From Planctomycetaceae bacterium (GTDB lineage: Bacteria; Planctomycetota; Planctomycetia; Pirellulales; UBA1268), in assembly GCA_947453375.1 (NCBI GenBank), contig CANGGT010000007.1, positions 1 to 47,779 on the forward strand: a DNA stretch of 47,779 nt, read 5' to 3'. Made by a program: the position numbers and the translations under genes. The notes beneath the pieces are model-generated. The model was given only the letters and a program-made list of their open reading frames with translations. It searched no databases and was not told where the DNA came from. Each line of letters begins with the position of its first letter. Position 1 is the first letter of the stretch. This document shows, piece after piece, positions 18,608 to 26,924 of this stretch.

Positions 18608-20446
18608 TCAGCGTTCCTGTGCGACTCCTTCGTCGACGAGGCTCCGGCCCTGGCCGGAGAGCGGCTCGAGCGTGGCCCGGAGAATCCGGTAGCGGCAGTC
18701 GTAGGCGCCGAGGAAGAGGGCCTCCTTCCGCGGCGTCTGCCAGTAGTCGGAGAGCGACAGCCGCTCCGGCTTCCCCTCCCAATCGATCCACGGCCGTCCG
18801 TCGACGGTCGCCGTCACCCCGGCTGGCCCGACGCTCACGACGACCTCGGCAGGGCGGTTTTTCCGGAAGACATCCCCGTCGATCCGCGTCGGATTGTCGC
18901 CGACATTGCGGCCGTCGACGTTCTCCAGGGCGCTGACCCGCCGGCCGGCGTCGCCGAAACCGAGCAGGGCGAGAAAGCGGTGTTCCCCCGATCTCAGGCC
19001 GATCGTCAGTCCGTTCGGCTCGTCGAGCGGTTCGACGATGAGGGTCAGTCGGTACGCCGCCGGGGGGGCATAGGGGAGCTCGATCCTCGCTCCGAAGGCT
19101 TTTGGGGCAAGGAGTTCGCGGCGGCCGTCGACCTCATGGTCGGTCCACTCCCCCGCCACACCGTCGCGGCGCGGATCGACGAGCGCCAGGAGATCGACGC
19201 TGGTGGCGGTGGGATCTGGGGAGGGGGGCGCTTGCCGGTCAGCGGGATCGACGTCGACCGGGGGAGGGGGCGCATCGGGGGCAAGACGGACCTGGAAGTA
19301 GCCCCAGGCGGTGGCGGCCGACGGTCCGTCGACAGGGACGGGTTTCGAGTCATCGCCGGCTTCCGTGGTGACCGTTGGCGTTGGCCCGGTGACGCGCCAG
19401 CCGACGGCGCATGGGCGGTCGAAGCGCCCCAGGGAGACCGATCCCTTTCGGAGTGCCTCGGCATCGATCGGCACACTCGTCCACGGGCCGCGGAGGCTCG
19501 TCTGCACCTCCACGCGCAGTCCTGGCGGGATGAGCTCCAAGGGAAAAAGTCGCAGGGCCACAGGCTGGCCCGGCCTCGGCATGGCCGGCTCGGGGGTGGC
19601 GGTGAAGGTGTCGAAGACCGGATCGGCAGGTGGGGCATTGGCGGCGCCGTCCGCCGTGAACCCGAGCCGCTTCTTCTGCTCCGCCTCAACCCACGATTGG
19701 GCCAGAGCGCTGCGGTACTGTCCCTCGCTCATCACCGCGCCATCGGCGGGCTCGGGGTGGGGGAGGCCGATGGCATGGCCGATCCCCTCGTGATAGACGA
19801 CGCAGTCGCTTCCCCGGCAGGGGACGCGCCATCCGTCGCCGCTGACGAGCCCCCAGCCGCGTCTCTGGTCGGCGAGGTAGACCGCGCGCGATCCCCCGGC
19901 GGCGGCACCCGGGACATGAAGCCCTCCATCGGCGAGGGCGCCGTCGAACTTCCAGCCATCGGCGGCGGGCGATTGGCGGGAGAAGTCATCGAGCGGGCGC
20001 CAGTTGATGTCGCTCAGAACAAGGAGGACGGGAAAAGCGCCATCGGCATCACGGCCGACGTCGATCGTTCGGTCGACTTCGGTGAGGGTGCGGAAGAAGG
20101 TGGCGTCGCCGTCTCCGACGCGGAGAGCCCCAGTCGACGCGGCGGAGCGGAAGGGCTCCGGGTGAATCATGGTCACGAGCCGAGATCGGCCCGCGAACTC
20201 GCGGTGGTGGAAGCGACGCACGCGCTCGCAGAGCCATTCGACGCGTTCCCGCCAATCGGGAAGTGGTTGCCGGTCGGAGGGCACGAAGTAAACGACCGTG
20301 GCACGGATCGTGTCGATCGAGTGGCGGCCATCCCATGTGGTGAGGCCGGGCGCCTGCTCGCCATCGTCAGCCGATGCGGAGGCCGGAATCGACATCATCA
20401 GGCAGGCAAGCGCCGTCCAGGCCGCAAGAATTCGGGTGCGGGGCAT
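18608..20446 (-). CDS. Secreted protein with metzincin motif and C-terminal beta-sandwich-like domain
   Basis: Signal peptide MPRTRILAAWTALACLMMSIPASASA; HEGIGHAIGLPH = HExxHxxGxxH followed by AVMSEGQY; C-terminal 'GRRVSALENVDGRNV...VTATVDGRPWIDWEGKPERLSL...FLGAYDCRYRI'. Confidence 0.75.
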   Translation of the reverse strand: MPRTRILAAWTALACLMMSIPASASADDGEQAPGLTTWDGRHSIDTIRATVVYFVPSDRQPLPDWRERVEWLCERVRRFHHREFAGRSRLVTMIHPEPFRSAASTGALRVGDGDATFFRTLTEVDRTIDVGRDADGAFPVLLVLSDINWRPLDDFSRQSPAADGWKFDGALADGGLHVPGAAAGGSRAVYLADQRRGWGLVSGDGWRVPCRGSDCVVYHEGIGHAIGLPHPEPADGAVMSEGQYRSALAQSWVEAEQKKRLGFTADGAANAPPADPVFDTFTATPEPAMPRPGQPVALRLFPLELIPPGLRVEVQTSLRGPWTSVPIDAEALRKGSVSLGRFDRPCAVGWRVTGPTPTVTTEAGDDSKPVPVDGPSAATAWGYFQVRLAPDAPPPPVDVDPADRQAPPSPDPTATSVDLLALVDPRRDGVAGEWTDHEVDGRRELLAPKAFGARIELPYAPPAAYRLTLIVEPLDEPNGLTIGLRSGEHRFLALLGFGDAGRRVSALENVDGRNVGDNPTRIDGDVFRKNRPAEVVVSVGPAGVTATVDGRPWIDWEGKPERLSLSDYWQTPRKEALFLGAYDCRYRILRATLEPLSGQGRSLVDEGVAQER

Positions 20447-20552
20447 CTGATGTGCCTCCCTGAGATGATCGTGGGCAGGATCGGTCGCCAACCGCCCAGT
20501 ATAGCGCCCGTTCGAGTGAAAACCGGACCGCAGGGTGTGGTCCGGCGGGGCG

Positions 20553-22256
20553 TCACCCGTTGCGGAAGTTCGCCTCGACCCGCTCGCGCTCGCGGTCGAT
20601 CTGCTCCGGGCTCGCGCCGAGTCCTTCGAGGATCCGCACGGTGAGCGCCAGGGCTACTTCCCCTTCCCCCGAGAACGCCTCCTCGGCCCCGGCCCGACGG
20701 AGCCTGGGCACTTCGTGGGTCGTGTGCGTCCGGGCGAGGATGCGAATGTGGGGATTGAGTTGCTTGGCGTGGCGGATGATCTCCTCGTCGATCCGGCCCG
20801 AGCCGGAGGTGAGGATGAGATTGTCGGCCCGGGCGATCCCCGCCCGCTCGAGGACCTCGGGGCGACTCGCATCGCCGTAGACGGCGCGGACGCCGAAGGC
20901 GAGGAGGCGACGGACCGTCTCGAGGTTGAGTTCGATGACGGTCGGGTCGAGCGAATTGTCGAGGAGCAATTCGGTCACCGTGCGCCCCACCGGTCCATAG
21001 CCGACGACGATCGCCCGGTGGCTCGGCGCGAGGACGGCGGGGCCGGCATCGGCGCGCGGGTCGTCTTCGCCGGTGCGGGAGCGGGTCAGCGACGCCGCGA
21101 GCCGGTCGGCGAGCCGGTAGAGGAGGGGATTGAGGGTGATCGTCACGATTGCCGCGGCGACGAGGATCTCGAGGACGGCGGCGGGGACGATCCCCAGATC
21201 GCGACCGAGATTGCCGAGGATGAAGGAAAACTCGCCGATCTGTCCCAACGCCGCGGCGACCGGGATGGCGATCGATAGCGACACCCCGCGGAGCCGCATC
21301 ACCGCCAGGGCCACGGCCGGCTTGAGGAGGATCACGATCAGCACCGTGGCGAGGATCGCCAGGGGGGAGCGGGCGAGCGTTGACGGATCGAAGAGCATTC
21401 CCACCGAGACGAAGAACAGCACGGCGAAGGCGTCGCGCATCGGCAGGGCCTCCGAGGCGGCCCGGAGGCTGAACTCGCTCCGCCCCACCATCATCCCGGC
21501 AAGGAACGCCCCCAGGGCCATCGACACACCGAACACGCGGGCCGCTCCGACGGCGACGCCCAAGGCCACCACGAGCACCGCGAGCGTGAACAGCTCGCGC
21601 GAGCCGGTGTCGGAAACGAGCTCGAGGATCCAGGGGATGACCTTGCCGCCGGCGAACACGACGACGGCCACGAGCGCCGCGATCTTCACCGCCGCGAGAA
21701 GGAGCGACATCGCGAGCCCTTCGACCGTCGGCGGCCCGGCGGCGAAGACGGTGGGAAGGACGACGAGGGCTGCCACGGTGAGGAGATCCTCGACGACGAG
21801 CCAGCCGACGGCGATGTGGCCGCAGCGGGTGTGGAGGGCGCGATGATCGGCGAGGACGCGGAGGAGGACGACCGTGCTCGCCACCGCCACGCAGCCGCCG
21901 AAGACCGCGGCCGCCGGCCACGTCCAGCCGATCCAGTGGCCGACGATGGTGCCGATTGCCGTCGCCGAGGCGCTGGTCGCAATCGCGCCCGGAACGACGA
22001 TCGAACGCACCGCAAGGAGCTCGCTGAGGTGGAAGTGGAGGCCGACGCCAAAGAGGAGGAGGACGACACCGAGCTCGGCCATCTCGCTGGCGAGTTCGGC
22101 ATCGGCCTCGAAGCCCGGGGTGTGCGGGCCGACGACGACGCCGGCCAGCAGATAGCCGACGATCGGCGACAGTCGCAGCCGATGCGTGATCGCGCCGAAC
22201 GCGAGCGCGGCGGAGAGCCCACCGGCGAGCGTGAGGATCAGATCGACGTCGTGCAT
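20553..22256 (-). CDS. Kef/YbaL-type cation:proton antiporter with TrkA-N domain
   Basis: Hydrophobic CPA2 domain 'YLLAGVVVGPHTPGFEAD...ELGVVLLLFGVGLHF', then Rossmann 'AIVVGYGPVGRTVTELLLDNSLDPTVIELN...GVRAVYGDASRPEVLERAGI'. Confidence 0.93.
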   Translation of the reverse strand: MHDVDLILTLAGGLSAALAFGAITHRLRLSPIVGYLLAGVVVGPHTPGFEADAELASEMAELGVVLLLFGVGLHFHLSELLAVRSIVVPGAIATSASATAIGTIVGHWIGWTWPAAAVFGGCVAVASTVVLLRVLADHRALHTRCGHIAVGWLVVEDLLTVAALVVLPTVFAAGPPTVEGLAMSLLLAAVKIAALVAVVVFAGGKVIPWILELVSDTGSRELFTLAVLVVALGVAVGAARVFGVSMALGAFLAGMMVGRSEFSLRAASEALPMRDAFAVLFFVSVGMLFDPSTLARSPLAILATVLIVILLKPAVALAVMRLRGVSLSIAIPVAAALGQIGEFSFILGNLGRDLGIVPAAVLEILVAAAIVTITLNPLLYRLADRLAASLTRSRTGEDDPRADAGPAVLAPSHRAIVVGYGPVGRTVTELLLDNSLDPTVIELNLETVRRLLAFGVRAVYGDASRPEVLERAGIARADNLILTSGSGRIDEEIIRHAKQLNPHIRILARTHTTHEVPRLRRAGAEEAFSGEGEVALALTVRILEGLGASPEQIDRERERVEANFRNG

Positions 22257-22656
22257 GGGGGGCTAGCGGGTTGGTGTCGGGGAAGTCGCCAACAGAACCG
22301 CTCCGCCCCACCGGGGCAATCCCGACGGCTCTTCCTGCAGAGACGCCGTGATCGCGGCGGGGCGTCACCGGACTGACCGAACCCCGCCGCCGGGCGGGGT
22401 GTGCGATGAATAGAAAAAAACGTTTCGTCTCATTGCGAGGAACTGATTTGTGTATGGAGCCTGGGGGGCTAGGAATAGGAGGCAGAAGCGATGGGGTGGC
22501 CGATGTCGGCCATCGGGGGACTGGCGAGGGGCCGAGTTCCCTCGGTGCACCGGTATTCGACGGGCATCAGTCCGGTCCGAGGTGGCCCGGAGGTCCGCAG
22601 CGACGAGGGGGCAAGCCACCCGGTTCCCCTCGAGTCCCCGTTGAGGAGGGTGAACC

Positions 22657-23700
22657 ATGCGTCTGATCCGGAGAGCCTTCACGCTCGTGGAGTTGCTCGT
22701 GGTGATCGCGATCATCGGAACGCTTGTCGGGTTGCTCCTGCCGGCCGTTCAGTCGGCCCGGGAGTCGGCGCGACGGAGTCGGTGTTCCAACAATCTCAAG
22801 CAGATCGGCTTGGCGCTGCTCAATCACGCGTCGGCCAAGGACGATGTCCTTCCCTACAACAAAGATCAGGCGATCTGCGGACAGGCCGGTGCGAACACAG
22901 GGCGGGGGCAATTCAATCTCTCCAACGACGGTGCCTGGTCGTGGGTGGTGATGGCAATGCCCTACCTCGAGGAGCAGGCGCTCTACAACCAATTCAATTT
23001 CGCCCTCAACAGCTACGACACGAGCACCAGCCCCGTGAACAACGCCTCGTTGGCTGCGAGGCCTCTGAAGAACCTGCTCTGCCCGTCAAACACTTCGATG
23101 GAACCGGTTCGCGCAGGACAGGCCGCGAGCTATTTCAACTGGAACGGGTATACGTTCGGGGCTGCCGACTACACCGGCAACCTCGGCCACGTGTGGGCCG
23201 GCTGGCACGACTGCGGGGCGATTCCCACGTTCGCCGACCCCGAACGGAAGGGCCGATTCGACAAGGGTGGGGCGGGAACGCCGTGGGTGAACGGGGAATG
23301 CATGAACGAGCAGGCAAACTACAACGGTGTCTTCAAGCAGGTCGGTCCCCGGCGGCTTTCCGACATCGTCGACGGCACGTCGAGGACAGTGGCGGTGTTC
23401 GAGAACATGCACTGGCGCGGTGGCAACGGTGCCTCGTTCGACTACAACTCGCTGCCCGATGCGGCGTGGGTGAACCCCAACGCCGTCGTCGACAGCCTCC
23501 TCAAGCCGCTCAACAACACCAACCCTGCCTGGCAGCAGGGAGCTGGCGACCAACGCTGCCGAGGGTGGAGCAGCAACCATCCCAGTGGTGGCCACGCGCT
23601 CCGTGCCGACGGCAGCGTCGGCTATTTCAACGAGAACATGGATCACTGGGTCCGCTATTGCATCTCGACGGCCCGTGGGCGTGAGTCGCAGAACGAGTGA
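22657..23700 (+). CDS. DUF1559 domain-containing prepilin-like protein
   Basis: [57 protein letters not shown]...; C-term 'HPSGGHALRADGSVGYF'. Confidence 0.95.
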   Translation: MRLIRRAFTLVELLVVIAIIGTLVGLLLPAVQSARESARRSRCSNNLKQIGLALLNHASAKDDVLPYNKDQAICGQAGANTGRGQFNLSNDGAWSWVVMAMPYLEEQALYNQFNFALNSYDTSTSPVNNASLAARPLKNLLCPSNTSMEPVRAGQAASYFNWNGYTFGAADYTGNLGHVWAGWHDCGAIPTFADPERKGRFDKGGAGTPWVNGECMNEQANYNGVFKQVGPRRLSDIVDGTSRTVAVFENMHWRGGNGASFDYNSLPDAAWVNPNAVVDSLLKPLNNTNPAWQQGAGDQRCRGWSSNHPSGGHALRADGSVGYFNENMDHWVRYCISTARGRESQNE

Positions 23701-23721
23701 CGAGCGTTCAGCGTCACTCGT
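23693..23721. terminator. Hairpin between convergent genes
   Basis: ACGAGTGACG-N9-CGTCACTCGT, 10-bp perfect arms spanning the two stop codons; no clear T tract. Confidence 0.4.
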
Positions 23722-25549
23722 CGAGAGGCCCCTGCCGAACCGTCATTTCCCGGAGGAGCCCCGGGCTCTCCGGGCCGAGCGACGTGTCGGCGGCACGAAG
23801 ATCACTCTCGGCCCGCCAGAACTCCTGGCGGGCCGAGATCTCGAAGATCTCGGCATCGAACTTCGCCTGCTCGCGGAGGGTGACGCGGAGGACGTCGCTG
23901 CGACCGAGCCGGAGTTGTTCCCGTTCGGCGCCGGCGACGAGCCGGGCGAGTTCGAGGCGGGTGCGGGCCTGCTTGTGGAACTCGTAAGCCCGCTCGAGGA
24001 GGGAAAACGCATCTTGGACCTCGGCCCGCACCTGATCTTCGGCGAAGCTGAGTTGCCGATCGATCTGCATGAGTTGGGATTCGGCGGTCTGGAGCCGGCC
24101 ACGGGCGTCGCGCCGCTGGGCCGGCAGTTGGAAGATCAAGGACGCCTGCAACACCTGCCGATCGAGGCCATCGTTCCCGGAAAGGGCGCTCTTGCCGAAG
24201 CCGGCATCCTGGTTCCCGGTGAGCTGGCCATCGAGGTTGGGGAGCGTCTGGTTGGCGGCGAGTCGCCGTTCGACGAGGAGCTTTTCCCGCTGCAGGGAAA
24301 GCCGCTGGAACTCGGGACGCGACCCGAGCGCTCGGGCGAGTGAATCTTGATAGAGGACGACGGTGGGCTGCACCGGCTCGGGCACCTGCCGCATCCGGCT
24401 GCGGCGGGCGAGCAGCGGTCGGCCGGAGGGATCGCGGTGATAGAGGGAAAGGTCGATGGCGGCCTGCTGCATCGCCCGATCGGCCTGGACGATGAGGCCG
24501 TTGCGGAGGGCGATGTTCTGCTGGTTGTCGATCCGCTCGATGTTCGCCGTCGCCCCCCGAGCTACCTTCTGTTCCAATTCGCCGTCGCGTCGGACGGCAA
24601 GGTCGAGCAGTCGCTCACCAGCGCCGAAGCGCTCCCCGCTCCCCTGCCATGCCCAATAAGACCTGGCGGCGGCACGCATCCAATCAAGGCGACCACGCTC
24701 GATCACCGGCTCGGCGAGGGCGACGTCGAGTTCCGCCTGGGCGCGGGCGGCACGCGGGCGATCAATGTCGCGGTTCTTGGCGAATGGGAGCGTGATGCCG
24801 CCCCGCCACTCCCCGGCGTTGGCCGTCTTCTGAGCGAGATTGTAGGTGGGGAAATCTCCGTACCCGGTGCGGAATCCTCCGAAGGCGCTGATGCCTCCGG
24901 TCATGAATTGCTGCGAGAGACCGAAATCGGAACGGTAATTCTCGTACGTCCCCGGGGCGAGGGCGTTGCCTGCCATGTTGACGTTGGTGTCGAAGGCGCC
25001 CATCGCGGTGGTAAGTTTGCCCGAGGCGATCCCCCGCTCACGCTCCACCGCCTGGAGGAGCGGGTAATGGATGAGGACGCTCTGGAGCACCTCCTGGAGC
25101 GTCAACGGTTCGTCGCGGTCGTCGAGAGCGAGGTCGGGAAGCTCAAGGGCCGCGGAGGGCCGGGGAGGCGCGACCGTGATTCCGGCATTGGCCTTCGGGG
25201 AAGGGGCCGGGAGAAGTTCGCTTTGACGCTGCGGACCCTTGGAGACAGGGCTGGGACCGACCGGATCGGGTTGGGAGCGAACCTCGGCCCGCGGGGGAGG
25301 CGGAGTGTCGTCTCCGCTCCTGCCTTCGGGGCTGGGATCGGAGGCCTCGACGGCGTCGACAAGATCGAGGAACGATTGCGTGATCACCGTCGGTGGCAGG
25401 TCGCCCCGATCTGGGGCGAGGGGGGTCGGCCGGCTGGCGGGTACGAACCGCCCCGGCTCCTTCGCCACGACGGCGGTCGTGAGGAGGAGAACGAGAGCCG
25501 CGGCGGTGAGGATCGGCGTGAAGCTCGGCACGCCCGTTCTCGAAGTCAT
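23714..25549 (-). CDS. TolC family outer-membrane efflux/secretion protein
   Basis: Signal sequence MTSRTGVPSFTPILTAAALVLLLTTAVVA; long helical body '...RAQAELDVALAEPVIERGRLDWMRAAARSYWAWQGSGERF...LARALGSRPEFQRLSLQREKLLVERRLAANQTLPNLDGQ'. ATGA overlap with hlyD-like gene. Confidence 0.88.
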   Translation of the reverse strand: MTSRTGVPSFTPILTAAALVLLLTTAVVAKEPGRFVPASRPTPLAPDRGDLPPTVITQSFLDLVDAVEASDPSPEGRSGDDTPPPPRAEVRSQPDPVGPSPVSKGPQRQSELLPAPSPKANAGITVAPPRPSAALELPDLALDDRDEPLTLQEVLQSVLIHYPLLQAVERERGIASGKLTTAMGAFDTNVNMAGNALAPGTYENYRSDFGLSQQFMTGGISAFGGFRTGYGDFPTYNLAQKTANAGEWRGGITLPFAKNRDIDRPRAARAQAELDVALAEPVIERGRLDWMRAAARSYWAWQGSGERFGAGERLLDLAVRRDGELEQKVARGATANIERIDNQQNIALRNGLIVQADRAMQQAAIDLSLYHRDPSGRPLLARRSRMRQVPEPVQPTVVLYQDSLARALGSRPEFQRLSLQREKLLVERRLAANQTLPNLDGQLTGNQDAGFGKSALSGNDGLDRQVLQASLIFQLPAQRRDARGRLQTAESQLMQIDRQLSFAEDQVRAEVQDAFSLLERAYEFHKQARTRLELARLVAGAEREQLRLGRSDVLRVTLREQAKFDAEIFEISARQEFWRAESDLRAADTSLGPESPGLLREMTVRQGPLDE

Positions 25550-26922
25550 CCGACCTTTACCTTCGGTGGCTTGCTCTCTTTCCCCTCCGAGTCCTTGGAA
25601 GGGGGGGCGAGCACCGGCGGGAAGCCGTTGAGACGCCGCCAGATCTCGTACCCGAGCGGGACCCTGTTGAGGAACACCCAGCCGATCGCCTGGTTGCCCT
25701 GGCGGAGCATCTGCTGATCGGGCCAGGTGTCGCCGGCAAGTTGGGCATCGGGCTCCACGAGGATGCGGAACTTCCCGGTGCTCCCGCTGGCCGAATCGAT
25801 CTGTCTGATCTTGCCGCCGAAAGTACCGACGGCGAGTTCCGGCCACCCGGAGAACTGCACGGCCGGCCAGCCCTCGAACTGGAGGCGGACATGGGGGAAG
25901 GAGCCTGTCTGTTCCGCGTAGGCGAGGACCAAGGGCGCGTCGTTGCCGTCGAGCAGGAGTTCCACGACCCGGTCGTTGGTGTCGGGAACGATCGTGCACA
26001 ACTCATCCCCTTCCTTGACGAACTGGCCACCCCGGCTGACGTTCGCGGCCACCCGGTAAACGGTCCCGTCGCAGGGGGCGAGCACGATGCGGTCTTTGAA
26101 ACGCTCGATGCGGGAGTCAATTTCCTGGAGATCGCGTTGGATCGTGAACAGGTTCTGTTCGCTCTTGCGGAGGTTGCCGCGGGCGACGGCGATCGCCGAG
26201 AGCCCGGCCGCATCGGCCTGAACGAGGAGGGATTCCTGGGTGAGGAGGAACGCCTCGGCACGCTCGATCTCCGCGTTGGCTTTCTCCGTGTCGGTGGCTG
26301 CCCGGTCGGCCCGCATCCGGGCTTCGTCCCGGGAGATCCTGCTCTCCAGCCCGCCGAACTGCGGGTTGGTGAACAGATCCTCGAACATCTGGAAGCGGTT
26401 CCGCTCGTATTCCTCCGCGAAGGTGGCGTTGGCCTCCACCTGCTTGGCGACTTCGATCGACTTCTTGGCGGCATCCCGATTGGCTGTGGCGGCACGAATT
26501 GCCGCATCGCGGGCAGCCACCTGCGCTTCCGCAGCTGAGCCTTGCTCCTCAACCTCCCGCTCGGCGGCGGTGAGCCGATCGGCAAGGAAACGCCGCTGCG
26601 CCTCCAATCTTGCCGCAAGCTCGTGATCGTTATCTTCGATATCGACCAGCGGATCGTTTTTCTTTACCCGGCTTCCCTCGACGACGTGCCACTTGCTGAT
26701 CTGCCCCGGGATCATCGCCTCGATGACCTGCATCCGATCGACCGGCGCGAACGCCATGATGTCCCCCCGCCCCTGAACGGTCTGTTGCCAGGGGACGAAG
26801 GCGAGGAGAAACGGGGAAGCCAGGAACGCCAGGATCGCCAGTTTGGCAAAACGACGGACGCTCCGTGGCGTGGCCACGCCGGCGGGAAGGGGGGGCGCAG
26901 TGGGGGCTGTGCGGGATCCCAT
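25546..26922 (-). CDS. HlyD-like membrane fusion (periplasmic adaptor) protein
   Basis: Single N-terminal TM; 'AFAPVDRMQVIEAMIPGQISKWHVVEGSRVKKNDPLVDIED', long coiled-coil, 'RIVLAPCDGTVYRVAANVSRGGQFVKEGDELCTIVP'. Confidence 0.9.
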   Translation of the reverse strand: MGSRTAPTAPPLPAGVATPRSVRRFAKLAILAFLASPFLLAFVPWQQTVQGRGDIMAFAPVDRMQVIEAMIPGQISKWHVVEGSRVKKNDPLVDIEDNDHELAARLEAQRRFLADRLTAAEREVEEQGSAAEAQVAARDAAIRAATANRDAAKKSIEVAKQVEANATFAEEYERNRFQMFEDLFTNPQFGGLESRISRDEARMRADRAATDTEKANAEIERAEAFLLTQESLLVQADAAGLSAIAVARGNLRKSEQNLFTIQRDLQEIDSRIERFKDRIVLAPCDGTVYRVAANVSRGGQFVKEGDELCTIVPDTNDRVVELLLDGNDAPLVLAYAEQTGSFPHVRLQFEGWPAVQFSGWPELAVGTFGGKIRQIDSASGSTGKFRILVEPDAQLAGDTWPDQQMLRQGNQAIGWVFLNRVPLGYEIWRRLNGFPPVLAPPSKDSEGKESKPPKVKVG

Positions 26923-26924
26923 GA

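Noticed and set aside
16775-20644. 1289-aa plus-strand ORF
   Set aside because: Antisense to the YncE/phosphoesterase and metzincin genes, which have recognisable motifs; Gly/Arg/Asp-rich artefact of codon bias.
20398-22368. 656-aa minus-strand ORF overlapping the Kef antiporter
   Set aside because: Alternate frame of the same strand; only the 20553-22256 frame gives recognisable TM and TrkA-N motifs.
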